Below, in pieces: positions 34,353 to 43,481 of a DNA stretch of 64,000 nucleotides. The DNA lies in assembly GCA_016789265.1 (NCBI GenBank), contig JAEUQK010000017.1, positions 1-64,000 of the forward strand. Direction: 5' to 3'. How positions within the stretch are numbered: position 1 is the stretch's first letter; each line of letters opens with the position of its first letter. A program made the position numbers and the translations under genes. The stretch comes from Blastocatellia bacterium (GTDB lineage: Bacteria; Acidobacteriota; Blastocatellia; Pyrinomonadales; Pyrinomonadaceae). Below the pieces are notes generated by a model. The model was given only the letters and a program-made list of their open reading frames with translations, was not told the origin of the DNA and made no database searches.

Positions 34353-37300
34353 CTAGAAAAGTAATCGAAATCCGAACCGGACGGCACGCGGAGATTGATA
34401 AAGCTGCGGCATCTTGTATCGCGCGTCCGGCCTATCGGGTGAAGCCCCTATATGGGTCAGGATCGTCTGAAGCAATGCGCCGGTGGTATAGCCGTTTGCG
34501 TAAAGCACAGGACGCTGTCCGGCAGTTGCCGCCGGGAAGAGCGCAGCATCGTTTGGCCTGCCCGCCGTAGTATTCATCGTCGGGTAAACCCCAGTCACTG
34601 TATCCTGGTCCCACAAATTGGTGAAGTTGATATCACCGGCAATGGTGAACCGGTTGTCTCTTCCGAATCTGTACCGATGAGTGATATTCAGATCGGTCTG
34701 AGAGTACGTCGGCGAACGGCCCAGATCACCACGATGATAAAAGATCTGCGGAGTAACGCTCGACTGTCCGTAGATCGATGTTGTCATCGGTGTTCCGGAA
34801 GTGATCGTCTGGAACGCAGAAAATTCCGTCGAATTCGTCTTGCTTCCCATCCAGTCGAAAATATAGGCACCGTAGAAATTGAACACGTGCGGTCGATCAG
34901 TCGGCAACGGTCCATTATCCGGCTGTCCTTCAGCAGTAAAGCCAATGAACGGAAGGTCAAACGCACGGCTTACTCCCGGAGCGAGGCGGCCGTCAACCAA
35001 ATGAGGCTCATCTGAACTCGAAAGTCCCGTGTAGTTTCCAAACAATCGGCTGTAGGTGTAGTTAACGTTGAAATAGAAATTCTTCGACAAACGCTTGTCG
35101 AGAACGAATTCCAAACCGTCGTATCGGCGTTGTGGACTCGCAACGTTGATGTATCCGAACTGGCGGAGCGATTCAGCATGCAGGCCGCGGCCCGGATTTC
35201 CGATGATGTACGCTTCGCTTCCGGCGCTGTTAACGAATCCGGCATCTTCAACGGCTTCATCGACATTCTTAAATGTGTAGCGAACTCTGAACACATAATC
35301 ACGGCTCAGCTGCCTTTCACCGCCGACAGTGAATTCGGTCTGTTGAAACGGTTTCAGGTTCGGATCGACAGCACCGAAACCGGTGTACAAACCGGCACCC
35401 GGTTCATTTGCGTTGACGCGAAGATTTCGTTGGCATCGGCTCCTGACACCGGGAGCGATCGTTCCGGTGGACGGGCAAACGCTTGGGCCTGAGAAGTTAC
35501 CCACGATAGTGGTAATGTTGAAGCTTGAGACTGTGTCACCCGGGAAAATCTCAAAATAATCTTCAAGGAAAACGTCGCCGCCAAATAGACCACGCGGTAA
35601 TGCGAATTTCACGCGGTCAAAGAAACGGCCGTAGCTGGCAAATACTTTCGTTTTGCCATCGCCAAACACGTCAAGCGCGAATCCCAACCTCGGAGCGATC
35701 TTATCACCCCATCCAAAGTTGATGGCGCTCGGGTACTGGTTAAACGACGGAAGATCTTCTTTCTCAATTCGAACACCCAGATTCAGCGTTAGACGACCGA
35801 ACATCTGGTACTTGTCCTGAATGAAAATGCCCTGGCTCAGATTTGAACCGCTTCCGTTGGTGCCTTGACGCCGGAACGAACCCGATCCGATCGCACCAGC
35901 CGTATCAGTGACTCCGGGTTGAGTGCTCGAGATCGGTGTTCCAACAAAAAATCGAAGCTGTCCTATCGCATTGTTGCCGGACTGCACGTCATTGAAGATC
36001 GAGTATCTTTGATATCCGCCTTTAATCTCGTGCTTGCCTCCAAGATTGAATAAATAGGTGCCGGCAAATTCGTAAGACGTGCGAACAGAAATATCCTTGA
36101 CAGTGATCGAGTTAGCACCGGTTGTCGAGCATGGAAACGCCGGTGTGTTGCTGCTGCAGCTGGAGACCTGCGGAAAGAATGTCGGCACAAAATAATTGCC
36201 ATTCTTTTCATTCAGGAACCCCCGACTGTAGCGTCCATCGATAACAAGGTTGCTTGTAGGAGTATAGCTTCCGGAAAACGAGACCAGATTCGAGGTCTGC
36301 CGACCGCCCTGTTTTGGACGAAATTCACTCTCGGGCAGGATCCCGATCGGCGGACCAAAATTGGCCGTTGGGATGCTCGGATTGAACACGTAGGAGGAAG
36401 AAGTAACATTCGAGAACGAGGAACCCGGAAGGCTTCCTTCATCGATGACCGGGTCCCACAAGAAGGAACCGGAGAGTCTCAAGCTCTCGAACGGATTGGC
36501 ATCTAAGCGACCAAACGCATACTCATAAGTTCTCTTTCTTCGGTAAGTTTGATTTGCCACCGAAGTACGAGTGCTGGCCGGAAGATTGGTCAAGTACTGC
36601 GTGTTGACTTCGGTAACGAAATACTGCGGAGAATAACTGGTAAAAAACCAAAGCCTGTCTTTGATTATCCGACCTCCGACATTTGCTGTTGGAAAAACAT
36701 TGGTACCTTGGGTCTTCGGCGGGTTAAAGTACTCAACAGCCTGAACGAAATTATTCTGTCCCGTGGATCCGGTCGTGAATCTCGTTAACAATGGACGCGG
36801 AGTCCCGCTGAACTTCGGTGTGTCGAACTGAATTCCGACCTCACCGTGGAAATCATTGCTTCCTCCTCGGGTCACAACGCTAACCACGCCTCCGGTGGCA
36901 CCGCCGTATTCTGCGTTGAAACCGCTAGACTTGACCTGCACTTCCTGAACTAACTGAGTCGGAATATTGTAGGTATCATTCAACGTCCCGGTCCGATAGT
37001 TCGTCACCTCCTGACCATCGATAACAAAAACGCTTTCGGCACCCGAAGCCCCGTCCACCGAGAAACCACCCGTCCGCGATTCAGGACGAGTTCCGGGAAC
37101 AGTTTTCAACAAGCTTGTAAAGCCAGTTCCTTTGGGGAGCAGCTCTATCTTCTGGGCACTTAGCGTCGATTGGATCGCATTGTTACCTGTATCAACGGGC
37201 GGGGCATCAGAAGCGGTAACGTCAACGGTATTGACGGCGGTACCAGGATTTACGGTTATGTTCAGTTGGGTGGTGGCGCCTACGGAAACCTGAACGTTTT

Positions 37301-37619
37301 CGTATCGCGATTCACCAAACCCGCTAGATGCAGACGTAACAACCAGATAAGTTCCCGGCGGCACCTGCAGAAGGCGAAAAAAGCCCTCATTATTAGACGT
37401 CACCGTACGCCTGAATCCGGAGCCTAGGCCGGTTGTTGTAGTGCCGGACACGGCATCCCGAGCACTTGTTACAGTTACGGAAACGTTTGGCACCAAGCTA
37501 CCAGCCGAATCCTTGATCGTGCCTTCGAGACTTCCGGTTGTCTCCTGACCATAAGCGGACAGACTAAAAAAGATAAGAACAGTCGCCACAAGCAGACCTG
37601 TTCTACAGAACTACATCAT
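34353..37619 (-). pseudogene. TonB-dependent receptor interrupted by an in-frame TAG at codon 3
   Basis: The body is an intact Oar-like receptor: carboxypeptidase-regulatory domain (SLEGTIKDSAGSLVPNVSVT), plug (GGFSVDGASGAESVFVIDGQ) and a barrel ending PRAVRFGFRLLF. The start is anomalous. A strong GGAGGA site (complement of 37627-37632) sits 7 bp before ATG ATG (37614-37619), but the next codon is TAG (37611-37613), and only then does the signal peptide continue (FCRTGLLVATVLIFFSLSAY, then GQ). The open frame without a stop can begin only at GTG 37589, which gives 1078 aa with a signal peptide lacking its positively charged start. Either a recent nonsense mutation, a sequencing error or poor translation from GTG. 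Scored as a probable pseudogene or switched-off gene with an otherwise intact frame. Confidence 0.7.
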
Positions 37620-37626
37620 TTCGATA

Positions 37627-37632
37627 TCCTCC
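37627..37632 (-). promoter_or_regulatory. Ribosome-binding site pointing to the interrupted ATG of the second TonB receptor
   Basis: GGAGGA on the minus strand, 7 bp before the ATGATG at 37614-37619. It decides that the native start was that ATG and not the downstream GTG at 37589. Confidence 0.8.
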
Positions 37633-37990
37633 GAGGATTTTGAATTTGACCCGATCGATACAGTAGGTTCCTCTATTGGAACTATTACTGACATTGATAA
37701 TTAATTGAAAAACTAGTCGATTGATTTATGAGGCAAATTCTGTGCCTCCGGTCGGTCGATTTTTAAGATCGGCATTGATTCTTGAATTCAAGTTATTGAT
37801 GACAAGAGCTTGCAGACACTAACTAATTGATTCTATTGCGTTTAGCGGCCGCGTAAATACGGGCGTCAATAAGTGAACCGATTTTCAAGCAGATCTGCAA
37901 CGTCAATGAGGCCCTGGTTCCGGAAATGACCAATGTCGTAGAGTAGTCAGCAAAGACCAAAAGAATGGATTTTATTCATTTTGTAGGAAC
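37633..37990. other. Intergenic region upstream of the second TonB receptor
   Basis: About 360 bp between the ribosome-binding site and the end of the YCF48-like gene. It is AT-rich around 37680-37740, where the receptor promoter would be expected, but I see no convincing -35/-10 pair. No terminator-quality hairpin follows the YCF48-like gene, and there is no open frame I can support. Confidence 0.5.
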
Positions 37991-38974
37991 TTAGCGTTCG
38001 TATCGCAGGACGATTCCTTTGGCGCCAATAGCCCATCCATACTTCTTAAACATGAACAGTCCGTAAAGATGGTTTGTCGTGCCGCTTTCCTGTTTTATCC
38101 AGGTTCGGCCTTTGTCAGACGAACGAAGGATAGAGCCGCGGTAGCCGACGATCCAGCCGTTCTTGTCGTCCGCAAAATCGACCCTCATGAAGGTCTCGGT
38201 GAAATTAGTCAACACTCGGGTCCATGTGGCCCCGCCATTTTCGGTTCGAAGGATCGTTCCCTTTTCGCCTACTGCATATCCTTCGTTGTCATCGCGAAAA
38301 TCGACATTGTAGAGTGCGTTTGTGGTTCCGGAGGACTGTTTTACCCAAGTACGCCCGCTGTCCGTCGACGCGAGGATCACTCCGTCGTCACCGACGATCC
38401 AGGCGTGCGAACTACCGTTGAAGTCCAAGTGGAACAACTCGGTTTTCGTCGGCATTTGAATACGAGTCCAATTTTCTCCTCCATCGTCGGTTCGCATCAC
38501 CAGCGAGTCAACTACCACATCTTCGTTCTTTACTTTTCGCAAAAGAGAACCGATGGCGATGCCACGTTTTTTGTCGGCAAATCGAATGCTCAGGAACTCG
38601 GGTGTAAGGTTCTTGAATTCTCCTGATCTATAAATATGCGTTTCATTCCAAGTTCGGCCCGCGTCGTTTGTGATAAACATTTTCCGGCCTGCAACAAGAT
38701 AACCATTATTATCGTTCCGGAAATAGATCTCGTTGATGTCCTCAGCAACGTTTAGCTTATAAGGCGTCCAGGTCTTTCCGCCGTTTGCGGTGGAAGCCAA
38801 GAAACCATTGTCTCCGGCAACCCAACCCTGCTCCGCCGATGTGAAATAAACCGCCACCAAATCACCGGAACCCGGCGAGGGCAGCTTAAACCAACTAGTC
38901 TGGGAACGCGATATCGAAACAGAAACAAATATCAGAAACAACGAAGCAAACACGTAAAAGATCTTTGGTGCCAT
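37991..38974 (-). CDS. Exported YCF48/HCF136-like beta-propeller protein
   Basis: 327 aa. Signal peptide at residues 1-24 (FYVFASLFLIFVSVSISRSQ). The rest is made of about six ~45-residue repeats with the pattern 'f.d...G...G..G.il.S.DgG.tW......t': DNGFLASTANGGKTWT, DDGVILASTDSGRTWV, EKGTILRTENGGATWT and YRGSILRSSDKGRTWI are clear copies, separated by 'lY.v.F.d...gy.vG'. This is the sialidase-like propeller of the photosystem II assembly factor family, widely used in non-phototrophs as an exported scaffold of unknown role. Alone on its transcript by position. Confidence 0.88.
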   Translation of the reverse strand: MAPKIFYVFASLFLIFVSVSISRSQTSWFKLPSPGSGDLVAVYFTSAEQGWVAGDNGFLASTANGGKTWTPYKLNVAEDINEIYFRNDNNGYLVAGRKMFITNDAGRTWNETHIYRSGEFKNLTPEFLSIRFADKKRGIAIGSLLRKVKNEDVVVDSLVMRTDDGGENWTRIQMPTKTELFHLDFNGSSHAWIVGDDGVILASTDSGRTWVKQSSGTTNALYNVDFRDDNEGYAVGEKGTILRTENGGATWTRVLTNFTETFMRVDFADDKNGWIVGYRGSILRSSDKGRTWIKQESGTTNHLYGLFMFKKYGWAIGAKGIVLRYER

Positions 38975-39076
38975 AATGCTGGAAATCAGAGGCGATGTAT
39001 AACGAAAAGAATAAACCGTTTCTCGTTATAAATCACCTCTGACAATATAACCGCTGTTACCGGCCCAAGACACTAT

Positions 39077-41335
39077 TTACTTCGTAACACGATAAACGCG
39101 GCCCTTTAGAACAACCACTACTTCCTCACCAAGAGAGAAATATTGTCCGAGTTCCGGTTCTCTGGCGACCAAAGCAAAGTACTCGTCGCTGCCGAATTTC
39201 ACGACTGTCTCTGGGAGTTTCGATTCGTTCCTGAGATCCGAGTCGACCCATACGTTCGATTGATTGAAGAAATTCTTAGTGCCCACGAACTGATTGATGG
39301 ACGAATTATCGACTAGTATCCGCTCGTTCCTATCCTTCTTTTTGTCTTCTGCGATCGAATAATTTTCCTTCATCGCGTTTTGCTGAACGCTCATCTGAAC
39401 CGCTCCAGCGCCGCTGTCAGCCCGCACCTTTGCCGGAGCAGACCGCATCAAACTTATCTGCCGTTCAGAATCGCGCGGTGCATTTGCAAGAGAACCGTCA
39501 GTGGCTAGATATGACGTGTAGGGCGTGACAATGCCGTAACGCGTGCCGAGATCGGTCACCTCATCGCGAAGCTCTTTCGTCTCGCCATTTCTGCGGATCT
39601 CTTCTATCAACCAACCGACTCGACGGCTTGCCCAGAGTCGCGGGAGAAACTCGTTATCGTTTTCGCGTTCGGGAAAATCGAGACCGCTGAAGCTGAAACT
39701 TCGAGCTTCCTTACCCGTCTTCCCGTTCAACGCAATAGTGATATTCTGCAGGTCAGAAGCATTCTTGTACCGGCCGATCATGGCTATCTGCATACCCTTG
39801 AAAAGATCGGTGATCTTTCTCGGGTAAACAAAATCTGCCTGAAGCCCGCCGAGATCGAGTTCTATATCAGAAAGCACTGGTGAGCTTACTCTTGCAAAGA
39901 AGTTTGAAACCTTCACCTCCAGATCTTCTTTAGGCTGCACATAGTCCGAGATACCTGAATTTTCTGTACCGATCCTATCGAGCAATGCGGTGTTTACGTC
40001 ATAACCAAAACCGAACGGGAATATTCGAACATCGATGTCTCTGTTTTTCGCAGTCTTTAAGTTGGCAACGATCTTCTCGGCATCAGTAACCCCAACGGTG
40101 GGATTACCGTCGGTCATAAAAACCAACATCTTTGGACGATCGCTTCTCGCGAACTGTTTGAGCGACGCTATCAACGAATCGTTGATATTTGTCCCGCCTG
40201 TTGGACGCAGATTATTAACGAATTCTTCACCTTTTCGCTTCCCGCTCGCATCAGCGGCGATAAGTCCGCGTTCCATAAGGTGTTCTTCGCCGGCAAAGTT
40301 TATGATATTGAATCGGTCGCCGTCCCTCAGCGTCCGAACGCCGAATAGCAGGGCATTCCGAGCCTTTTCCATCTTCCCTTCATCGGCCATTGAGCCGCTT
40401 GTGTCGAGAACGAAAACTATGTCTTTGTTCACCAATTCACGCTCTGAGACGTCATCGCGCGGACTCATAAGAAGCAGAAAGTATCCGTCCTTGCCGGGTT
40501 CGCGGTGAGTAAGCAGGGTCATCCCGAAATCGTCGTTCGAGAGGCCGTAAAATAGCTGAAGATCCGAGTCGTTGTCGGTCGTTTCGAATGAGACGATCGC
40601 GTTTCGCTCACCTTTGTTCGAAACGTCTATCTTGTGGGATGGCGAGTAGATGTTTCTCAAAGCTTGTTTGCCAACTATCTCTACTCGGCCCGATACAGAA
40701 CCGAATTTCTGCGGCGGCAATGCGGTTCGAACCCCTTCGTTTTCTATCCATGGCTGCCGCCAAAGATTACGGCCCGTTCCCAGCGGATATTTGTACGCCA
40801 CCGTGCCGGATTCGGCCTTCAACACTTGGGAGTAGGTGAGCTCGAGTTTCTTATCCGAATTTCCCGGAATTGGGAATATTGAAGCCTGAAAGAGGTCCTT
40901 TCCGGCATATTCAAGCAGTCCAGGATCGCGCTGACGCCTAACTATCTCATCGTATATCCTTCGTGCTTCTTCCCGAGTCCGAACTTCCCCGACAAGCTTC
41001 TTGCCGTTTTCCCATATCGAGAATTCAACGATCGAAGCCGTTTCGGGGATCGGGAAGAAATAGGTGCCCTCGAGGGTGTAAGGGGTATCGTTTCGAAAAA
41101 CCTGCTCGACATGAGTGGTCGCGACCTGTCCCTCGATCTTCGTATCCAGTTTGATCGATTTGACCGGCAATACATTTGGCAGCGGGATCGGACGCGGGAT
41201 AGGAGGACGCGGCGGCCTGCATGGCCGAACGTCACATACGATGGGAACAATAACACCTTGGCCAAATGTTTGAGACAATGACCCAAAGGCGATAAGGGCC
41301 AGTAACGCGGTGAAACTAATATAGAACTTTCTCAT
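39077..41335 (-). CDS. Exported VIT/VWA-domain protein (inter-alpha-trypsin-inhibitor-like)
   Basis: 752 aa from the ATG at 41335 (MRKFYISFTALLALIAF), preceded by GGGAG; an in-frame extension to 41419 has no such site and would hide the signal peptide. A VIT domain covers about 55-185 (THVEQVFRNDTPYTLEGTYF, EARRIYDEIVRRQRDPGLLE). A von Willebrand A domain follows at about 305-480 with an intact MIDAS, DIVFVLDTSGSM, later RPTGGTNINDSL and VFMTDGNPTVG. A C-terminal region of ~250 residues ends in a short beta segment. Such bacterial proteins are thought to mediate metal-dependent adhesion or envelope complexes. No partner AAA ATPase is nearby. Confidence 0.9.
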   Translation of the reverse strand: MRKFYISFTALLALIAFGSLSQTFGQGVIVPIVCDVRPCRPPRPPIPRPIPLPNVLPVKSIKLDTKIEGQVATTHVEQVFRNDTPYTLEGTYFFPIPETASIVEFSIWENGKKLVGEVRTREEARRIYDEIVRRQRDPGLLEYAGKDLFQASIFPIPGNSDKKLELTYSQVLKAESGTVAYKYPLGTGRNLWRQPWIENEGVRTALPPQKFGSVSGRVEIVGKQALRNIYSPSHKIDVSNKGERNAIVSFETTDNDSDLQLFYGLSNDDFGMTLLTHREPGKDGYFLLLMSPRDDVSERELVNKDIVFVLDTSGSMADEGKMEKARNALLFGVRTLRDGDRFNIINFAGEEHLMERGLIAADASGKRKGEEFVNNLRPTGGTNINDSLIASLKQFARSDRPKMLVFMTDGNPTVGVTDAEKIVANLKTAKNRDIDVRIFPFGFGYDVNTALLDRIGTENSGISDYVQPKEDLEVKVSNFFARVSSPVLSDIELDLGGLQADFVYPRKITDLFKGMQIAMIGRYKNASDLQNITIALNGKTGKEARSFSFSGLDFPERENDNEFLPRLWASRRVGWLIEEIRRNGETKELRDEVTDLGTRYGIVTPYTSYLATDGSLANAPRDSERQISLMRSAPAKVRADSGAGAVQMSVQQNAMKENYSIAEDKKKDRNERILVDNSSINQFVGTKNFFNQSNVWVDSDLRNESKLPETVVKFGSDEYFALVAREPELGQYFSLGEEVVVVLKGRVYRVTK

Positions 41336-41443
41336 TTCATACTCCCAAGAATCGAAATCGGGGCGAGCGCAAGAATTCCTTACATTGTAAGGAACGAACC
41401 CGCAACAGGTTTCTTGCAATAGAAACTTGAGAATTTTGAGACT

Positions 41444-42163
41444 CTAGGGTTTGTCTATCGGTTCATCACTCAGCGCGGTGTCGATGTCTTTCTCAAATTT
41501 TATGCGGAGTCTTTCTACGAGGGCGTCTGAACGCTGGAGATTAAGATCAATGTTTGCCCTGTTTTTCTGAACCTCGGCAAGAAGTGATTGAAGGTTTGCC
41601 TTTTCCAGTTCTAATGACCGGCGACGTTGGGCACGAAGTTCTTCAGGGCGCAATGAACCCACCGACGAAAGCTGGCGTTCGATTGCCTCGGGCCTCATGT
41701 CAATGTCGATCTGGTCGATCCGCGATCTGATCGAATTCTCTTTTTCGATCATTTCGAAAAGCTGTTTCCTTAAGCTGTCCGATCTCTGTTCCGACTTAGT
41801 CAAAATATCCAGATTAAGCGCGAGCCGCTTTGCCTTTTCGTCAGGATCTTTTTTGCCACTGATCTGTTCAAGCCGGGCGAGTCTCTCGCGAAGTTCGGCT
41901 ATCTTTTCGGCGCTACCAGGATCCAGGACGCTGGAATTGGGATCGGTTCGATTCGAGGGCGGCGGTTCGATAACGACTGTCGGATATTCGTCCGCACGGC
42001 TTATGACCGCCGGCTCCGTTGCCTTTGGCGTGGGAGTCGGTGTGGGCTTCACGGCCGGTTTTCGTCTATTAGTTTGTCCTTCGACAGAAACTATAAAAAT
42101 AAGGAAGGAAAGTGCAGCAAATGCAAACACACCGGCCGCAAACCTAGGAACCGTTCGATCCAT
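41444..42163 (-). CDS. Membrane-anchored coiled-coil protein, unknown function
   Basis: 239 aa. One N-terminal hydrophobic segment (residues about 8-30, AGVFAFAALSFLIFIVSVEG) acts as a signal peptide or anchor. A Pro/Thr-rich linker with PTPTPTP follows, and then from about residue 85 to the end a long charged coiled coil (KIAELRERLARLEQISGKKD ... ELEKANLQSLLAEVQKNRAN). No catalytic motif. The layout suits a periplasmic spacer or structural protein. Its start overlaps the small gene upstream by 20 bp, so the two are probably cotranscribed. Confidence 0.7.
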   Translation of the reverse strand: MDRTVPRFAAGVFAFAALSFLIFIVSVEGQTNRRKPAVKPTPTPTPKATEPAVISRADEYPTVVIEPPPSNRTDPNSSVLDPGSAEKIAELRERLARLEQISGKKDPDEKAKRLALNLDILTKSEQRSDSLRKQLFEMIEKENSIRSRIDQIDIDMRPEAIERQLSSVGSLRPEELRAQRRRSLELEKANLQSLLAEVQKNRANIDLNLQRSDALVERLRIKFEKDIDTALSDEPIDKP

Positions 42164-42425
42164 TGTGATTCTCCTTTTTATCAGGGATGAAATCTTTCCG
42201 ACGCACTAGCTCGACCCCGTTCTTTAACAATCCGAGTACAGGTATGGCGTCCAACCCAGAATTTAGCACCCCCATTAAGAGTCCCTTGTTCTTTATGTCG
42301 CTTCCCACCAATACGATCGCAACAGCCGTTCCGCCGAAAGGCACCATCTTCGCCGCGCGTTTCGCTACCTGCCACCCGGCGGCATGTGCGATCGTACGCT
42401 TCAAACTTCGCTTTTCATTAGCCAT
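42144..42425 (-). CDS. Small protein with a hydrophobic centre, unknown function
   Basis: 93 aa. A basic N-terminus (NEKRSLKRTIAHAAGWQVAK) is followed by two moderately hydrophobic segments (GGTAVAIVLVGSDI and GLLMGVLNSGLDAIPVLGLL) and a charged tail ending HNGSNGS. Probably membrane-associated. I recognise no family. It overlaps the coiled-coil gene downstream by 20 bp and is divergent from the ABC-like gene at 42522. Confidence 0.6.
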   Translation of the reverse strand: MANEKRSLKRTIAHAAGWQVAKRAAKMVPFGGTAVAIVLVGSDIKNKGLLMGVLNSGLDAIPVLGLLKNGVELVRRKDFIPDKKENHNGSNGS

Positions 42426-42521
42426 CGAAATTTCAGTCTATACTTGCCTAAAATTGATGACAACAGCATACTTTTCTTTGCACGTAAAATCTCGCCAATT
42501 GTTCCTTGATCACTGCCAGAT

Positions 42522-43409
42522 ATGCCGTTAAAACTTGAGAATGCGTCAAAACGTGTTGGAAATCGATGGTACTATCGGGATGTTACACTCGAAGCGGTCG
42601 ATGGCGAGGTCTTTGCCGTTTACGGACCGAATGGGTCAGGAAAAGGAGAGTTGATAAGGTCGTTCGAGGACGTGGAGTATGTCACTGATCCGGGAATGAC
42701 CATATTTGGCCGTCGGCTGGGCAGAAAGCCGGAGTCGACGATCGATAGATCTAACCGACTTATTACTGCCATTGCAACTTCGACGCGGTCATTGGTCCTG
42801 GACGAGCCTTTTCGGGGACTAGATGATGGATCTATCGAGGTCTTGGCCTCGAAGATGAAAGAGGCAGCAGGCGAGCGAAACATACCGGTGCTTTTTTCAA
42901 CATCGAACTTCTCTCATGTACTGCTCGCCGCGCATCGGGCCCTTGTTATTGCCGACGGGCAAGTGCACCAGATCGGAACTCCGCAGGCTCTTTACGACGA
43001 ACCGGAGAATAGGACCACGGCCAGATTAACTGGACGAAATAACCTGATCGAGGCTCGACGGCTTACCTCTTCAAAATCTGAATTGCCTGAGTTCATAACG
43101 ATCCGCGGAGAACATCGATTATTCACCCAAAAAGTCGAACTCCGAACTCTCGGTGCGATCAATAAAAATTCCTTCCTCGCGATCCGGCCCGAACAGATCT
43201 CACTTTCGTTCGGTGCATCGTTTCCGGAAGACAACTTACTGAGAGCTGTTATTAGCGGAATACATTTTCAAGGAGCGACAACGGTCGTGTCTTTGACCTG
43301 TGGCGATCTGGCACTTGAGGCACTAGTTATGCGGCTTGTCGGCCTAAATGTGGGTGATGAGTGCATGGTCGGACTTCCGCCTGACCGCATCAGAGTCCTG
43401 GCTGCATGA
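42522..43409 (+). CDS. Degenerate ABC-ATPase-like protein with C-terminal TOBE-like domain
   Basis: 295 aa. The N-terminus looks like an importer ATPase of the PotA/FbpC/MalK type: Walker A-like GPNGSGKGE (residues 35-43, the usual Ser/Thr after Lys is Gly) and Walker B SLVLDEPFRGLDDG (90-103). Only 53 residues separate Walker A Lys41 from Walker B Asp94, against about 116 in MalK. The Q-loop, the helical subdomain and the LSGGQ signature are therefore missing. The switch His is absent too (VLFSTSNFS). The C-terminal ~120 residues (FLAIRPEQISLSF ... ECMVGLPPDRIRVL) resemble a TOBE domain. No permease or binding protein is adjacent. Probably not a transport ATPase; a regulatory or sensor derivative is possible. 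Confidence 0.75.
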   Translation: MPLKLENASKRVGNRWYYRDVTLEAVDGEVFAVYGPNGSGKGELIRSFEDVEYVTDPGMTIFGRRLGRKPESTIDRSNRLITAIATSTRSLVLDEPFRGLDDGSIEVLASKMKEAAGERNIPVLFSTSNFSHVLLAAHRALVIADGQVHQIGTPQALYDEPENRTTARLTGRNNLIEARRLTSSKSELPEFITIRGEHRLFTQKVELRTLGAINKNSFLAIRPEQISLSFGASFPEDNLLRAVISGIHFQGATTVVSLTCGDLALEALVMRLVGLNVGDECMVGLPPDRIRVLAA

Positions 43410-43481
43410 TCATTTTTGCAAAAAAACGAACGACCCACGATCACTTCCGAGCCGTTCGGTGATGCTAATTGGTCCAATCGA

